Below, in pieces: positions 10,055-21,630 of a stretch of DNA of 64,000 nt. Location: the NCBI GenBank assembly GCA_030674185.1, contig JAPXFY010000015.1, positions 29,366,685 to 29,430,684 on the forward strand, given 5' to 3'. The stretch comes from Monoplex corrugatus. Taxonomy: Eukaryota; Mollusca; Gastropoda; Littorinimorpha; Ranellidae. The first letter of the stretch is position 1, and the number at the start of each line of letters is the position of its first letter. A program made the position numbers and the translations under genes. The notes beneath the pieces were generated by a model. It was not told the DNA's origin, ran no database searches, and saw only the letters and a list, made by a program, of their open reading frames with translations.

Positions 10055-10155
10055 ATGACTGAGGCAAGCGTGGAGTCATCGTCTACACCGTCGGACAACC
10101 AGCCCCGTCCATCAGATTTTGTGTGCTTCCAATTTATGGTTGAAGCGACTTGTTG
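10055..10155 (+). CDS. Candidate first coding exon
   Basis: An ATG in a fair context (GGCCATGA) opens 33 codons that end exactly at a consensus donor (TTG|GTAAGT at 10156). The peptide starts MTEASVESSSTPSDNQPRPS and continues DFVCFQFMVEAT. It leaves in phase 2. Joining to the acceptor at 11525 would give an early stop, so either an exon in between is missing or the two belong to different genes. The family is not recognised. Confidence 0.4.
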
Positions 10156-10801
10156 GTAAGTTTAACGTTCAGTTATTCTATTTTTTTAAGTTTAGTAATG
10201 GGAATTTGGTGTTTACAAGCAAAGCACTAATGTAACATACTGGCGTCGGTAGTGTAAACAAAGCTTCGAAAGCTGGCGTTTCCGGTTAGGTAGTTGAGGT
10301 TGTATAAAGGTCTTGTGACTCACAATCAGTTACATTTGTAAGAGAAGTATAATTTTTGGTTTGATAGCAAGTCTTTCTGGTTTTCAGGATATTTTTTATG
10401 ATGAGTTATTATGCATGTATTTTAAGAAAAATGGAGAAATACATGACCAGTCAATCTGACCTAATTTTTGATGAATGCTAAAATTGTGTCACTGTCACTG
10501 TGTGACTGTTGAATTGTATACTTCAATGTACCGCAATCGACAATATCATGTTGGTAACATGACAAGACTGTTTAAAAGTAAAACATCAACATGTGAAAAA
10601 TTTATGTCAGCCAATGCAGCAAAATAATCTATCACTTTAAAAAATCTTAAGCTTTCCAGTCTTTTAGTTTCTGGTTTAGGTGTACTTTCACTTTCACATT
10701 CTGGTTTTGTTTTGTTTTTATCCCTCCATATGCCATCACTTTGAATTATGCAGGCTGTTACATATAACAGTTAATACACGTGGTATACAAAAATAGATAA
10801 G

Positions 10802-10834
<33 letters not shown>

Positions 10835-10859
10835 CCCTCTTCTAGTTGTGACTGTTTAG

Positions 10860-11054
10860 AACGGTTATATCATATGTCTATCTGCACCTGAACATGATGA
10901 TGTCTATGAAGAACTCAGGAGAAGCTTCCTACCACAGGGAAGAGGCAGACCACTTGATCCACCTAAAGTGGATCTCACCAATAGATTGTTGCTACAATTC
11001 GCACTTTGCAGACTGAGGGCAGCAAAATCAGAAAATACGCAAGTCATTGACTGA
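10860..11054 (+). CDS. Possible exon of unknown gene
   Basis: The frame is open from an acceptor-like GACTGTTTAG and reads PEHDDVYEELRRSFLPQGRG, then PLDPPKVDLTNRLLLQFALC, before a TGA. Composition and the GRGRPLDPPKVDLTNRLLLQ order look protein-like. It could belong with 11526-12575. No phase-consistent join to 10055-10155 was found. Confidence 0.35.
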   Translation, partial: NGYIICLSAPEHDDVYEELRRSFLPQGRGRPLDPPKVDLTNRLLLQFALCRLRAAKSENTQVID

Positions 11055-11414
11055 CTGAGAATGAACTGTGTCACTTGTTATTACTCCTTCTTCTCCTCCA
11101 CTTCTTCCACTTCTCCTCCACCCCTTCCAGTTTTACTGTTTTAATTAGTTTATTTTTTGAATGCCATTTTTCGGCACAAGGTGTTTAAAACAATTTAAAC
11201 ATTATTTCAGATTAGATGTTATATTTCTGTAGAAATTGTGACTTTATTCAAAATAAAGAGTATGTTTTGCATCAAGTTATTCTACACTTAAATTGTGAAA
11301 AAAAAAGAAAAAAAAAGTTTGAATTCTCTCTCCCTCTAGCTTTCTCTCTCTCTCTCTCTTACAGTTACACACACACACATTCTCACTGACTAATAAGTGC
11401 GTGCATGTGTGTGT

Positions 11415-11432
11415 GCATATATGTGTGTGTGT

Positions 11433-11519
<87 letters not shown>
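11415..11519. repeat. GT microsatellite next to a splice acceptor
   Basis: A long GT run ends at TATGTGTTGCAG; the final CAG could serve as an acceptor, with the GT tract standing in for a pyrimidine tract. Confidence 0.9.
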
Positions 11520-11520
<1 letters not shown>

Positions 11521-11525
11521 TGCAG

Positions 11526-12575
11526 GTTGCTGTTTGTTTGAAAAAATGTTTCCTTCTTATATATGTTATCCAGCAAGCCGTCTGAGTGGCATGATGGACC
11601 ACCTCTTTAAAAGAATCAAGGACCTGGCTGAAGGTGGTTCACAGGAGAAAGAACTTCATTCTTTTCTGCCAACTTCTGTCGACTTTGACTTTGTGCCATT
11701 GTCTTTGAGCAAACGTGGACTCAAACGAGGACAACTTATTTTCCATGATAAAACAAATTTGACTCGGTCATCTGAACCTCAGAGTCTTACACAGGAAATT
11801 ATTGTGGATTTGGAACACTTCCATAGCAGAGAAAAATTGAGAAGACAAGAACACATTGTCCATTTGAAAATAAAAGAAAAAATACTTGAAAACAAGAGAT
11901 TGAAGCAGTTGAAGGAGGCCAAATTGGCACAGAAGAAGGCTGATCTCATCAGGCTTGTCTTAGCACATGGTGGGCCATGTCACAGAAGAAATGATGTCAT
12001 CCACCTTATCAGAAGACATAAGTGGAGCATCTACTGCCAAAGTGAAAAAAAATTGTCAGGGATGAAATTCGCTATCAAAACTCTGTTGTTATGAAAAAAT
12101 GAACATTGAGGCCGACTGGCACGCTAAAAGATTTGACAAAGTCACTTGAAAGCCATCTTTCTTCTTATGCAGCTGAGTCACTGCCTGAAATGCTGCTCCT
12201 GTTGAAATCGGACTGATGTTGGAAGACTCTGAAGAGGAAATATCCGTTACTGGTCCCAGTGCTTTGGAACAAGTTGAAGACTCTTCTGGGACTGATGAAG
12301 ACAAGCAACCATCAGAGTTGCAACTCTTTCATTTCACTACTCAAGTTCAGTGGGTTTTGCCGTTTTCTACAATGAAAATTGCTGCATTGGTCAAATCCTA
12401 GAGGTGAAGAAGAATCATGAGGAAGGTACTGTCCACTTCATGGAACAGATGCATGGCCGAAAAGACCTTTTCAGATAGCCAAGACATGAAGATGTAGCTG
12501 ATGTGAAAGCTCAGTACATATTCCAGTGGGACTTTGATAACCTACCAGTCAGCGATGATAACAGAATTTGACAGG
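11526..12575 (+). pseudogene. Broken gene copy, uncharacterised coiled-coil family
   Basis: After the acceptor at 11525 the frame is open to 12094. It includes LSGMMDHLFKRIKDLAEGG, a basic coiled coil (REKLRRQEHIVHLKIKEKIL through LKQLKEAKLAQKKADL) and LAHGGPCHRRNDVIHLIRRH. The protein-like sequence then continues in other frames. These are a KKIVRDEIRYQNSVV block near 12050, a TGTLKDLTKSLESHLSSYAA block near 12125, an acidic MLEDSEEEIS block at 12216, and a Tudor-like VFYNENCCIGQILEV block near 12370. At least four frame breaks separate them, several at runs of A. The order of a GGPC box, an acidic linker and an FYN-GQI module resembles multi-copy proteins of marine invertebrates, so it may be a transposon-linked gene. 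Sequencing error at the A runs cannot be excluded. Confidence 0.5.
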
Positions 12576-12927
12576 TGGCTGACATCAACAGCACTGCTTC
12601 GGCCCACACCAGAATTTCCCAACACCAACTTCCACCACAGTATCCATATATACAGTTTGATCATCCGTGAAGGCATATATTTCAATTCTACTTGTTCTGC
12701 AGATTCCACTGATATAAAATACTTTTCTGTGGGTCAATTCTGAGCTGTGATATGAATGTTTCATGATTTACCCAATTAACATTTACATGCGTCATGAAAT
12801 TGTGGGCGCAATTTAGCATTTTTATACTTTTGATATGCTCATCAATTGGCTATAAATGGTATGACATGTCTGGAAAAATTCAGCTAATAATGTGTTATAG
12901 TGAACAGATTTCTAGCAAGAAAGTTAA

Positions 12928-13974
12928 CTCACTCGGTACGACGGAACGCTATAGCAGTCATGATGAAAGGCACGGTTCTGTTCGACGGAACGCGATAGCG
13001 GTTTCGATGATTAAAAATTTTTAGACGCTCCCCTTTAGACCTTGCATGCCTACCATAGCCACACTGGTCACTGCAAACGTGTCAAGGGTCAAGGGGAATG
13101 TTACTTCGTGAGATTCTGTAGCCATACACTCGTTGGGAAACGATTGACTTCGCCAACCCACGCGACTGGTAATCTGCATTCGTGTCGAAAATGGCGTTGC
13201 AGGCGAGTACGAGTTTTCAAACAAAGTAGATCGCGACAGCGGCGTTTTACTGCTGCTGAAGTGATTGAAGTACTTCAGACTGAAGGATTGGACATCAAGG
13301 AGTATGATGAAGATAATGGTGAAAGTGTATCAAGTGATGGAAGCTGCCAGTAACAAGGTACTGACAGTGACCCAGTTTCAGACGACAGTGAAGTGGGAGA
13401 GGGAGGTGGGCGTACACTTCACGAGAGGCGAGCGGTCAGCGTGCCAAGCACAGTGAGTCACATGTCTGATGGAGGTTTCATTCACTTTCCTATGCATGAC
13501 TGGCATGAAGATTTTAGTTTTTCTCCCACTTTGCCTCCGTTCTCTGGCTCTTGTGGCCTGCATGTCTCATTTGAATGCCACGCCCCCATAATACCCCTGT
13601 GTAACAATTTGTAACATTTATTCATATATCACTAATAATCTTTTTTTTTTTTTTACCCTGAGCAAAGTCTACTTTATTCATGTTGTTTTGTGCATACAAA
13701 GACCTTCTCACCTTTGACTGTGTGTTCATGGAGCTGATCAAAATGGGTGATCCTGACCACAAAATTTGGGGTATTTTCAACATGGCACATGAAGAAGAAA
13801 TATTCAAGGAAGAACTTCAAATATTTTGGCATGAACTAACCCAGCATGTAAATATTCAGATCTGAAAGTTTCATTTTGTTCCTTTATGTTTTTTTTTTGT
13901 TTTTTTTTCCTTACCCTTCAAAATGGGCCGTCCCTGGGGAAATGCAAGGGGAAAAACTCTCCATCCCGAGTGAG
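12928..13974 (+). mobile_element. piggyBac element with internal deletion, copy 1
   Basis: It is bounded by TTAA (12924-12927 and 13975-13978) with ends CTCACTCGG and CCGAGTGAG. The left end carries two subterminal copies of an ACGGAACGCTATAGC-type motif (about 12940-13000). It keeps the start of a piggyBac-like transposase and lacks the catalytic core, so it is a non-autonomous deletion derivative. A second copy in opposite orientation lies at 21631-22665. Confidence 0.85.
13191..13614 (+). pseudogene. piggyBac transposase N-terminus, broken
   Basis: The frame starts MALQASTSFQTK at 13191. After a frame change near 13225 it continues RRFTAAEVIEVLQTEGLDI, then an acidic DEDNGESVSSDG stretch. 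After further frame changes it reads FSPTLPPFSGSCGLHVSFEC. The basic start, acidic linker and the F-PPFSG-GLHV block that opens the piggyBac transposase domain are recognisable from the family layout. The block that should follow (FLNxFVTEDFLNSIV) is missing in this copy but present in copy 2. No DDD catalytic residues are present. Confidence 0.7.
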
Positions 13975-13978
13975 TTAA

Positions 13979-14280
13979 ACTTCATGCTTCTTCTTCCGTA
14001 GAGCGACCACAATCAACACACTGATTCTCCTGCTGCTTTATATTCAATTATTCAGATGTGTAAATATAGACATTTATGCTAATTTGAGAGGTGTACGAAA
14101 TATATAACCAAAAATAAATTATTCAAAAATCCGTAACTTGCTTATAAATTGTTGTAGCCTACAAGAAAAATAATTATATCACTGGAATCAGAAGAACAAA
14201 AAGTTCTATAAGAATACACAATTTTATTTTTACTTTCTACAACTTCAAAAATCAGTTTGAAGTACCTAAATTAGAAGTAT
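13979..14280. other. No gene seen
   Basis: AT-rich sequence between the piggyBac element and a LINE fragment. Confidence 0.5.
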
Positions 14281-14790
14281 TGGGAATAGCTGATGTAAGG
14301 AAGTAGAAAAATATCACTAAACAAACTACTAAGAACTATCTGCTTGTGTGGAATGGAACAAAGGATGGCAAGGGAGCAAAACAAGAAGTAGGGTTTATTA
14401 TCAGCCCTGAGAGAGCCAAGCTCATTAACAGATGTCAAATATATATCAGGAAGAATCATAAGCATCAGGATGATGGACCGTAAAGAAACAACAATGTATA
14501 TTTCAGTATATGCACCATGTAACGACACCTATTCTAAAGAAGAAAAAACAAAATTCTATGAAGATCTGAGTGACCTTGTCAAGCTATTAAACATCAAATG
14601 ATTCAAAGAAAATGACACCGTAATGGGAGATATTAATGGAAGAGCTGGCCTCCTGGAGATCACCATGAATGGAAAGTATCTTGATCCTCAAAGTGAACAT
14701 GATACAAAACACAACAGCAACAAATAAGTGCTTACAGTTTTATGCTGAACATGACCTCCTCATCACAAACTTTTTTAATATAATGCTGCT
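14281..14790 (+). mobile_element. LINE endonuclease fragment
   Basis: Broken plus-strand frames read VGFIISPERAKLINRCQIYI, then TMYISVYAPCNDTYSKEEKT, then ENDTVMGDINGRAG. The VYAP and MGD-N-R blocks are core motifs of the apurinic-type endonuclease of non-LTR retrotransposons. Stops and frame changes show it is dead, and no RT follows on this strand. Confidence 0.75.
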
Positions 14791-14794
14791 GTGG

Positions 14795-17700
14795 CCTTTT
14801 TCGTCAATGGCGACGGTTGGCAGTGGAAAATTAGTTATCTAAAAACACAATGACGCTCATGGCTAAAACAACCAATGCGCAATCGGCACGGTTTCTGACA
14901 ATGACTACAGTAGTAGTATACTGTGGAGTCATCCACCATGGAGCATTTGCGTCTTTGTCTAGCCTCTATAGCGCGCTCGACTCTATCCTCTTCATAGCTC
15001 TTTGCTCCCGCGAAAACAGCAGCTCTCCACCCCACTCAATCCTGGGCAATCGTATCCCAGTTCGCAACATTGATAGAAAATTCCATCATGGACGTTTTAC
15101 ACTGGTCCTTGACGCGAAGCTTGGGTCGTCCAACGTTACGCATGCCCTCAGATAGTTTCCCATACAGTATCTGCTTGGGGTTTCTGGAGTTATCCATGTG
15201 CGCAAGGTGACCAAGCCACCTGAGACCGCAGGATGGGATATAGTGACTGAATGCCAGCTCTTTTGAGCGCATCTGTATCCGGGACTCTATCTTGCCATTT
15301 AATTTTAAATTTTTTTTCGTAAACACCTCATATGAAAACTATTTAACCTCCTCTCCTGACAAGCATACAAGGTCCAAGTCTCACTCCCGTAAAAGAGTGA
15401 GAGGATGCATGTTTGGTAAATTGGAGTCTTGGATTTTATCCTAAGCTTATCATTTTCCAGTGCTCTTTTCAGAAGTTTCTTGAATGTGGATGTAGCCTTT
15501 CCTATTCTGCTTGTCAATTCCTCATCCAAAGATAGGGTCGATGTTATGGTGGATCCCAAGTAAACAAACTTATCTACTGTTTTCAGAGATTCACCACCGC
15601 GTTTTATCTCTGGTGGTGAGTTTGTCCCTTGTTCAATTACCTCAGTTTTCTTGACGCTGATTGTTAACCCGAAGAGATCGCATGCTTCCGCTAAACAATC
15701 GACCAGTCTTTGAAGCTCAATTTCACTGTGAACCGCTACGGCAGCATCATAAGCGAAAAGCAACTCTCTGATCAGCACGTCAGTTGTTTCAACTTCAGTC
15801 TTTTCAGATTGAAAAGAGATCCGTCGAACCTGGTTTGGAGGTAAACTCCATCCTCGCTCCCATCAAAAGCATGGTGCAGGAGAGCAGCAAAATAAATGGC
15901 AAAGAGAAAAGAGAGTGGGTGCCAGGACACAACCCTGTTTAACTCACCTTGAACGGCTCTGATGTATCTCCATTGAATTGAATACACGCATTCATGTCCT
16001 CATGAAAAGAAATGACAAACTGCAAAACAAGAGGTGTACAACTGATTTTTTCCAGTACCTTATAGAGTGATTTCCGGCTCACAGTGTCAAATGCCTTTGT
16101 CAGATCAACGAAGGCAATGAACAGTGGTTTTCTTTGTGCCCTGCATTTTTTCTGCAGCTGGCGCAGTGTAAAGACCATATCAGCTGTTGATTCACCAGCC
16201 CTAAAACCAGATTGTGTCTCTGGCATGATGCTATCAGCCAACCTTTGCAGGTGTTTCAGAAGGACCCTAGCGAAGATCTTACCTGCCACAGTAATTATTA
16301 CAGTCACCCCTGTCACCCTTATTTTTTTTACAGGGTAATGATTTTGGCGTCCCGCATTTTGTGTGGTATTTCATGTTGTCACCAGCATTGCAGCAGCAAT
16401 GCATGCAACTGCGGGAGAAGAACATCCTTGTTTTCCTTACAAATTTCAGCAGGAATACCATCTTCGCCCCGTGCCTTCCCATTTGTCAGGGCACTTATTG
16501 CTTCAGAAAGCTCTTCTTCAGTAGGCTCCTCATCCAATTCTGCAAACATGCTGAAAGAGGGCAAGACCTCTTCCATACCTGGATGTTCAGGGAGGTCTTG
16601 AGCATAAAGCTTGGAGTAGTGTTCCATCCATCTTTCTAGCTGTTTAGCCTGGTCTTCTATTGGTTCGCCATCCTCAGATTTCAGTTTTGCCAACTGGGTA
16701 ATGGTCGGGCTTAGAGCAGTCTTCATTAGAGAGTGCATTGTGTTTGTATCTCCATGATCGGATGCTGCTTGACTTTCTTTGCAAAGATTTATCCAATATT
16801 CATACACACACACACACCCCTTTCCTCGCATTGCAAGATGGATTTGGTTGTGCGAAGATATTCCTTTGATTCTGGACTTGGATTTCTCTTATCGGCTAAA
16901 AGTGCTTTCTTTTTTTATATCATACAGCGGCAAGAGGTGGTCGGCATACTCACGCACCCAATCTTTTTGAGCTATTATGAGTACACCATAGGTCGACTTA
17001 GCTGACTCATAAATAGCAGTTTCCATCACCTGCCAGCTCTCATCCACAGATTCACGCAGTTGAAAATCATTTTTGTTTTGTATTTCATTTTTAAAATTTC
17101 TTTTTTGGAATAATTTTTACACGTTGACATTTATTTTTGGTTCTGCAGTTGGTTTAGAATGGTGCTTCGGCTTAGGCTTGCCGCTCAACTTACTCACAAC
17201 GAGAGTATGATCCGTGTCACAGTCCGCGCTGTGGAAGCTACACGTAACACGTACGCAGTTAAGGTCAATCCTTCCTGCCAGAACGAAATCAATCTGATGC
17301 CAATGCTTAGACCTGGGATGACACCACGATACCTCGTGTTGATCCTTCAAGACAAAGAAGGTGTTTGTTACTGCAACTGTGCAAGATCATTGATGGTACA
17401 GAACTCTAATAGCCTCTGACCACTTTCATTCATCTTGCCGATCCCATGATAGCCTAAAGCTCGGGGACCAATGACTCCGCTGATTGCCGACACGTGCGTT
17501 GAAGTCTCCAAGATTTGAAAAGCGGTTCTTAAACATTCATGAGCCTAACAGTGTCTGCTAGAGCCTCATAAAAATAATCCTTAACATCTGGAGAGGCACC
17601 AAGTGTAGGAGAAGACACACTGACAAGGTTAACATCGCTCTTTGTGGTTTGGAGGTAGAGCGACATAATTTGTTCTGAAATTCCTGTAGGGGTGCTGATC

Positions 17701-18640
17701 GACGGCACTAGTCTATTTTGGATGTCAAAACCAACACCATAATGTCTGTGCTGGTCGGCATTTACGCCTCTCCAGCAAAAAAGTATAATTTTCCTCTTTG
17801 AGAGATCCGCTACCCGCAATAGGAGTCTCGCGCAGGGCAACTATGTCAAGATTCAGACGTGATAGCTCCTAATCAATGACAGCCGTTTTCTGAATATGGC
17901 CGTGTGACAGGTCCATATTATCAAGACCTGCCAGCGTTCCAATCCGTAAAGGCAGCGACTTTTTGTTTTTCTTTTTCTTAAGGCCAAGTTTAATGTCGAC
18001 TTTCAACTTTTGGTTATAGCTCCATGACCCTAACTGAAGCAATCCTGACTTGGCAGGTCGGTACCTATTGTCCTAGGGCTGCCAGGATTAAGCGGGCGTA
18101 ACCAACTGATGTGGCTGAATAGCCATCCCACTGTCGATTGTGACCCCTGGCGCTCCCTGTATATGCCAATTTGGGGAAGCTTATAACCGGCAACTGTCAC
18201 AACCCGTGTTTTTTTCCATCCACTTTCACAGTGACCAACGAAGTGTCCTCTCCTCTTTATGTCTCGTGTCCGTGAGGTCGCCGTTTCTGCTGAGCCTGGG
18301 CTTCCATTTTAGAAGCAAATGTCTTGCCCAAATAACACTCACTTTCTCTCCATTCACACGAACAATCCGCGAAGGAAAGACAGGTCAATATGTTCGCAGT
18401 ATCCATGGAGTAGCAGGGGATGCCTGATATTGGCCAAGTTGACCAATTACCGCCTACGGGTCCCTCCCTTGTGTGAGGTTTACTCCTCCAGCCTTTCTCA
18501 ATTCAATGAGACCGCAAGGCAACGGGAAATGGCACCCAGCTGCTTATTTTCATATTCGCAGCTGACTTCCATATCTGAAGGTACGTTCCTCGATACGCCC
18601 CCGAGGACGAGCAGGAAAAGTCATGTAAAAACATGATACA
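14795..18640 (-). mobile_element. RTE-like LINE, near full length, degraded
   Basis: Reading on the minus strand from about 18010 to 14835, the order is endonuclease, linker, RT, and a C-terminal tail with a zinc finger. A possible 5' UTR extends to about 18640. The 3' end lies near 14795. The order and the tail motif (RWLGH, then RCK/LRVKDQCK) match RTE-superclade LINEs that are common in molluscs. Frame breaks and stops occur throughout. Confidence 0.8.
14835..18010 (-). pseudogene. Endonuclease-reverse transcriptase of the antisense RTE-like LINE
   Basis: Endonuclease traces: LSRLNLDIVALRET near 17850 and SWCHPRSKHWHQIDFVL near 17300. Linker: IEDQAKQLERWMEHYSKLYA near 16630. RT: NGKARGEDGIPAEI near 16480, GKIFARVLLKHLQRLADSIM near 16260, FIAFVDLTKAFDTVSRKSLY near 16100 with the catalytic Asp present, and RELLFAYDAAV near 15750, where the YADD box reads AYDA. 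Tail: FVYLGSTITSTLSLDEEL near 15560 and LGHLAHMDNSRNPKQILYG near 15200. The last 66 codons end in a CSHCQKPCRLRIGCFSHERH finger (near 14860). Several frameshifts and the altered YADD box show it is inactive. Confidence 0.8.
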
Positions 18641-19065
18641 AATGGAACAATTCAGAGCAGTCGTCACAAACCAACTTCATACTTGCAAAGAGACTCATGG
18701 GCCATTCCAAACTACATTACCAATACTGACCATAAATCAGTACTCATGACCCTTGCCTGTGCCAAATTCAAGATGATTATCATCATTTTGTTATTGTTAT
18801 TTTTGTTTAAAGCCCAGCTGACTGCGTAGAGCCATATAAAAAAAAAGAGTAGAGAAAAGAGAACATTTCTAGCACAGAATTTTACCTTTTGAAAGAATTA
18901 TATAACCTCCTTAGAAGCAGGAAATACAGATGTTGAGCAGGAAGTTTTTAAGGACCATGTAACAGCTGCACTGACCAAAGAATGTGGAACAAGAAAATTA
19001 AGACAAGGGAATTCAGTGTTCTGCAAAATATTGGGGACAGTGAAGAACAATGTACAAATCTGAAA
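18641..19065. other. No intact gene; AGCCCAGCTGACT repeat
   Basis: A short AAAGCCCAGCTGACTGCGTA block at 18811 recurs as TATAGCCCAGCTGACTACTA at 19473, so the RTE fragment between them may lie inside an older repeat. Confidence 0.4.
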
Positions 19066-19168
19066 AATTCTGGATCATTCTGGGTCTTCTCCATCACAAG
19101 GCACCTGTGACATTAGTGCATATGTACTTCATTCCAAGCAAGGAGACTTCATCTTCATAAAGTTTTAT
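19066..19168 (+). repeat. SINE 3' module, copy 2
   Basis: Same TTCTCCATCACAAGGCACCT core and GGAGACTTCATCTTCA end as the modules at 1165 and 44375. Confidence 0.55.
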
Positions 19169-19179
19169 GTACATACATT

Positions 19180-19480
19180 TGTAGATACTGAAGAAATTGC
19201 TCACAGGAAAAAGACTGGCTACTTAAAATCAAAAGATGGTATGATTACTATGGAAAAAGACAAACATTTGATAGAAGGGGAGAGTACACTGAAGACCTTT
19301 TTGATGATAACAGAAGGGAGGAACACATTAGAAAGATCTTTGAAGGTCTACCAATGATGAAAGCTGAAGTTAGAACAGCAATGAAAATGATGAAACATGG
19401 AAAAGCCCCAGGATCAAAATATATTACAACAGAAACAATTGAGGCTCCAAATTCAGTTAAGTTCATATTGTTTATAGCCC
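19180..19480 (+). mobile_element. RTE-like linker fragment
   Basis: Reads TGYLKSKDGMITMEKDKHLI with the KMMKHGKAPGSKYITTET block that precedes the RT fingers. It matches 60700-60960 in the full-length RTE copy at protein level. It is cut on both sides. Confidence 0.75.
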
Positions 19481-19829
19481 AGCTGACTACTAGAACCATG
19501 TCATGGCTACCATCATGTCAAAAACGACAACCTGGTAAAAGACCATGCTCACCATTAACCTTGCAAATCTAAAATGCAATTAAAGAAAAACAGCCGTAAA
19601 ATCATATCAGGTGAAATCTATTCATCTCTTGTAAAAACTGGAAAACTGCATCAGGAGGGACGTCTCGGAAGAGGTTCCTTAAGGAGTCCGCCATGTAGTA
19701 CTTTAGTCTCACATCGTTCTTCAAGTCCCAGCAATCAGGTGTATGATGCTCAACGGCTCAACACCATGCTGCTTCTTCATTTTTCAAAAGGTACAAATGA
19801 GTGTAGGATGCATGACCCGTGTGTAACCT

Positions 19830-19912
19830 ACATCTCAGCGCTTAGATTTGATTTTATCAAGATCTTGCGCTATATAAATATTGTAATTATTATTATTAAT
19901 TATTATAACACT
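19830..19912 (+). repeat. SINE-like tail with ATT repeat, copy 1
   Basis: The block TTAGATTTGATTTTATCAAG, then CTTGCGCTATATAAATATTG, then ATT repeats, recurs at 62793-62850. GCGCTATATAAAT followed by ATT repeats is a tail commonly seen on invertebrate SINEs and their partner LINEs (established knowledge, from memory). Confidence 0.7.
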
Positions 19913-21600
19913 CTCTTCCTTACGGTTCCTTGCAGCAGATGGGAGAATTTCTTTCAGGTTAGGGTGGATTTGGAAAAGTTTGTTATCTGTCTGTTCATTC
20001 CAATCCTCCTGCCACAGATTTCTCACGTAAATGTGTATTTTCGATTTTACATCTGTGTAAGGAATCAAGGATTTAGACATCTTTTCCCTTGTGGCATTCT
20101 TGGCCAGGCAGTCAGCCTTTTCATTGCCTCCAATTCAAACACGGCCAGGAATCCAGGCAAAAACAATCTGGTAACCTTCATTTGTAAGAGTAGAAAACAG
20201 TTCGAAGAACTTCACAAGCTCAGGGTGACTAATGTTTTGGCAAGCAATTACCTGCAAAGCGGAAAGGGATTAAGAAACAATGAGAAAATCTTTATGTTTG
20301 GATTTTGGACACCATTTTTAGAGCCAAAACCAGAGCAGTCAGTTCAGCAGTATAAATGGAACTGTCAGATGGAACATGTTTTGAAAATGCTCAATTGGGA
20401 ATCGCAGAACAGAAGACAGCAGCAGCAACACCTTCAGCAGACTTGGATCCATCAGTGAACATTCTGTGGGATGACGGAAATTTCTGACAAACTTCTGCAT
20501 AAAACGACTTGTACACCAGTGAACTGGTACTGTCTTCGGTGCTTTCAAAGTCCATGTTAACAATTGCTAAATTTATATCTACATTTTCCACATGAGGACG
20601 GACACAGATTCCTAAAGGAGGAGTGACTTTTGGATGTTTTTCAAATTCACTTTGTAATCAGGGGTTGAAGACACAAGTCATAGGCTGGGTTTTCCAGTTC
20701 AGAGAACAGTTTCAAACACAAATTTAAGGTTAGTTTCAGGATACCCTGTGTTTTGGTTGCGGAAAAAGTAAAGCCATTTGTCTCTGCCCACCACTGGATC
20801 CTATCTACGCACAACCGCAGCCGCCACTGAATGCCTGCATAGAAGCTTCCACTTGCATAAACTGCAAAATCGTCCACAAACAGGGAACAGTCGGAACCCT
20901 GCTGTACAGACTTGACATATTGTTGACCTTGATACTGAACAGCGCACGAGAAAGAATGCTCCCTTGTGGTACACCCAGCTCCTGCTCATGGATGTTGGAC
21001 AGAATAGTACCAACCCGCACTTCAAACTGTCGCTCAGCCAAAAAATTTTGGATAAAAAGGGTAGGCGACCCTGAAAACCCAGTTCGTGAAGATCCATAAG
21101 AATTCCTGATTTCCAGATCAAAGAAGATAGCTATCACATGCTGTTTGTTCAGAAATGCATTACGGACGGTCATTTCAGGGCAGATTAAATGGTCCACTGT
21201 GGAATGGTGCTTGCGCAATTGCGGAAACCGAACTGTTCTTTAGCCGAGATGCCGTCATTCTCCAATTTCCACATCAGTCTGCTGTTGACCATTTTTTCCC
21301 AATCACTTTGCAAAGACAACTGGTTAGTGCTACTGGCCAATAATTGGAAGGATTGCATAGATCTTTTCCAGGTTTAGGTACAGGGATGATCAGGGCTTTC
21401 TGCCACGAGGGAGGAAAGAATCCTGTTGTCCATATGTAACTGTACACTTTCAATAGAGTTTCTTAACCCTTTTCTGGGAAATGCTTCACGAGTTTGTAAT
21501 GAATTTCATCTAGGCCAGGAGAAGAGTGATAGCAAGTCAGAAGAGCACCTTTTAACTCGCCTAACGTTGCGGCTGAAAATGCCTTTTTTATTTTATTTTA
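19913..21600 (-). pseudogene. RT and RNase H of the I-type LINE, broken
   Basis: RT blocks on the minus strand: LIIPVPKPGKDLCNPSNYWP near 21370, MRKHHSTVDHLICPEMTVRN at 21218, IFFDLE near 21130 (its catalytic Asp is present), GVPQGSILSRALFSIK near 20970, and FVDDFAVY near 20880, where the YADD box is FVDD. RNase H blocks: HRMFTDGSKSAEGVAAA near 20440 and NEKADCLAKNA in frame pieces near 20110. Many frameshifts and stops show it is dead. A 294-codon frame on the plus strand over 19574-20458 is only the shadow of this region. Confidence 0.8.
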
Positions 21601-21630
21601 CTATATTTTTTTTAATCAAATCTGTTTTAA

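Noticed and set aside
11405..11525. Cys-Val repeat frame read as the start of the 229-codon plus-strand protein
   Set aside because: The frame before 11526 is GT microsatellite; the protein-like part starts after the CAG acceptor.
10055..12094. A two-exon gene joining 10055-10155 to 11526
   Set aside because: The donor leaves phase 2 and the join gives a stop after four codons.
19574..20458. 294-codon plus-strand frame
   Set aside because: It lies opposite the RT/RNase H region of the antisense LINE and has no domain of its own.
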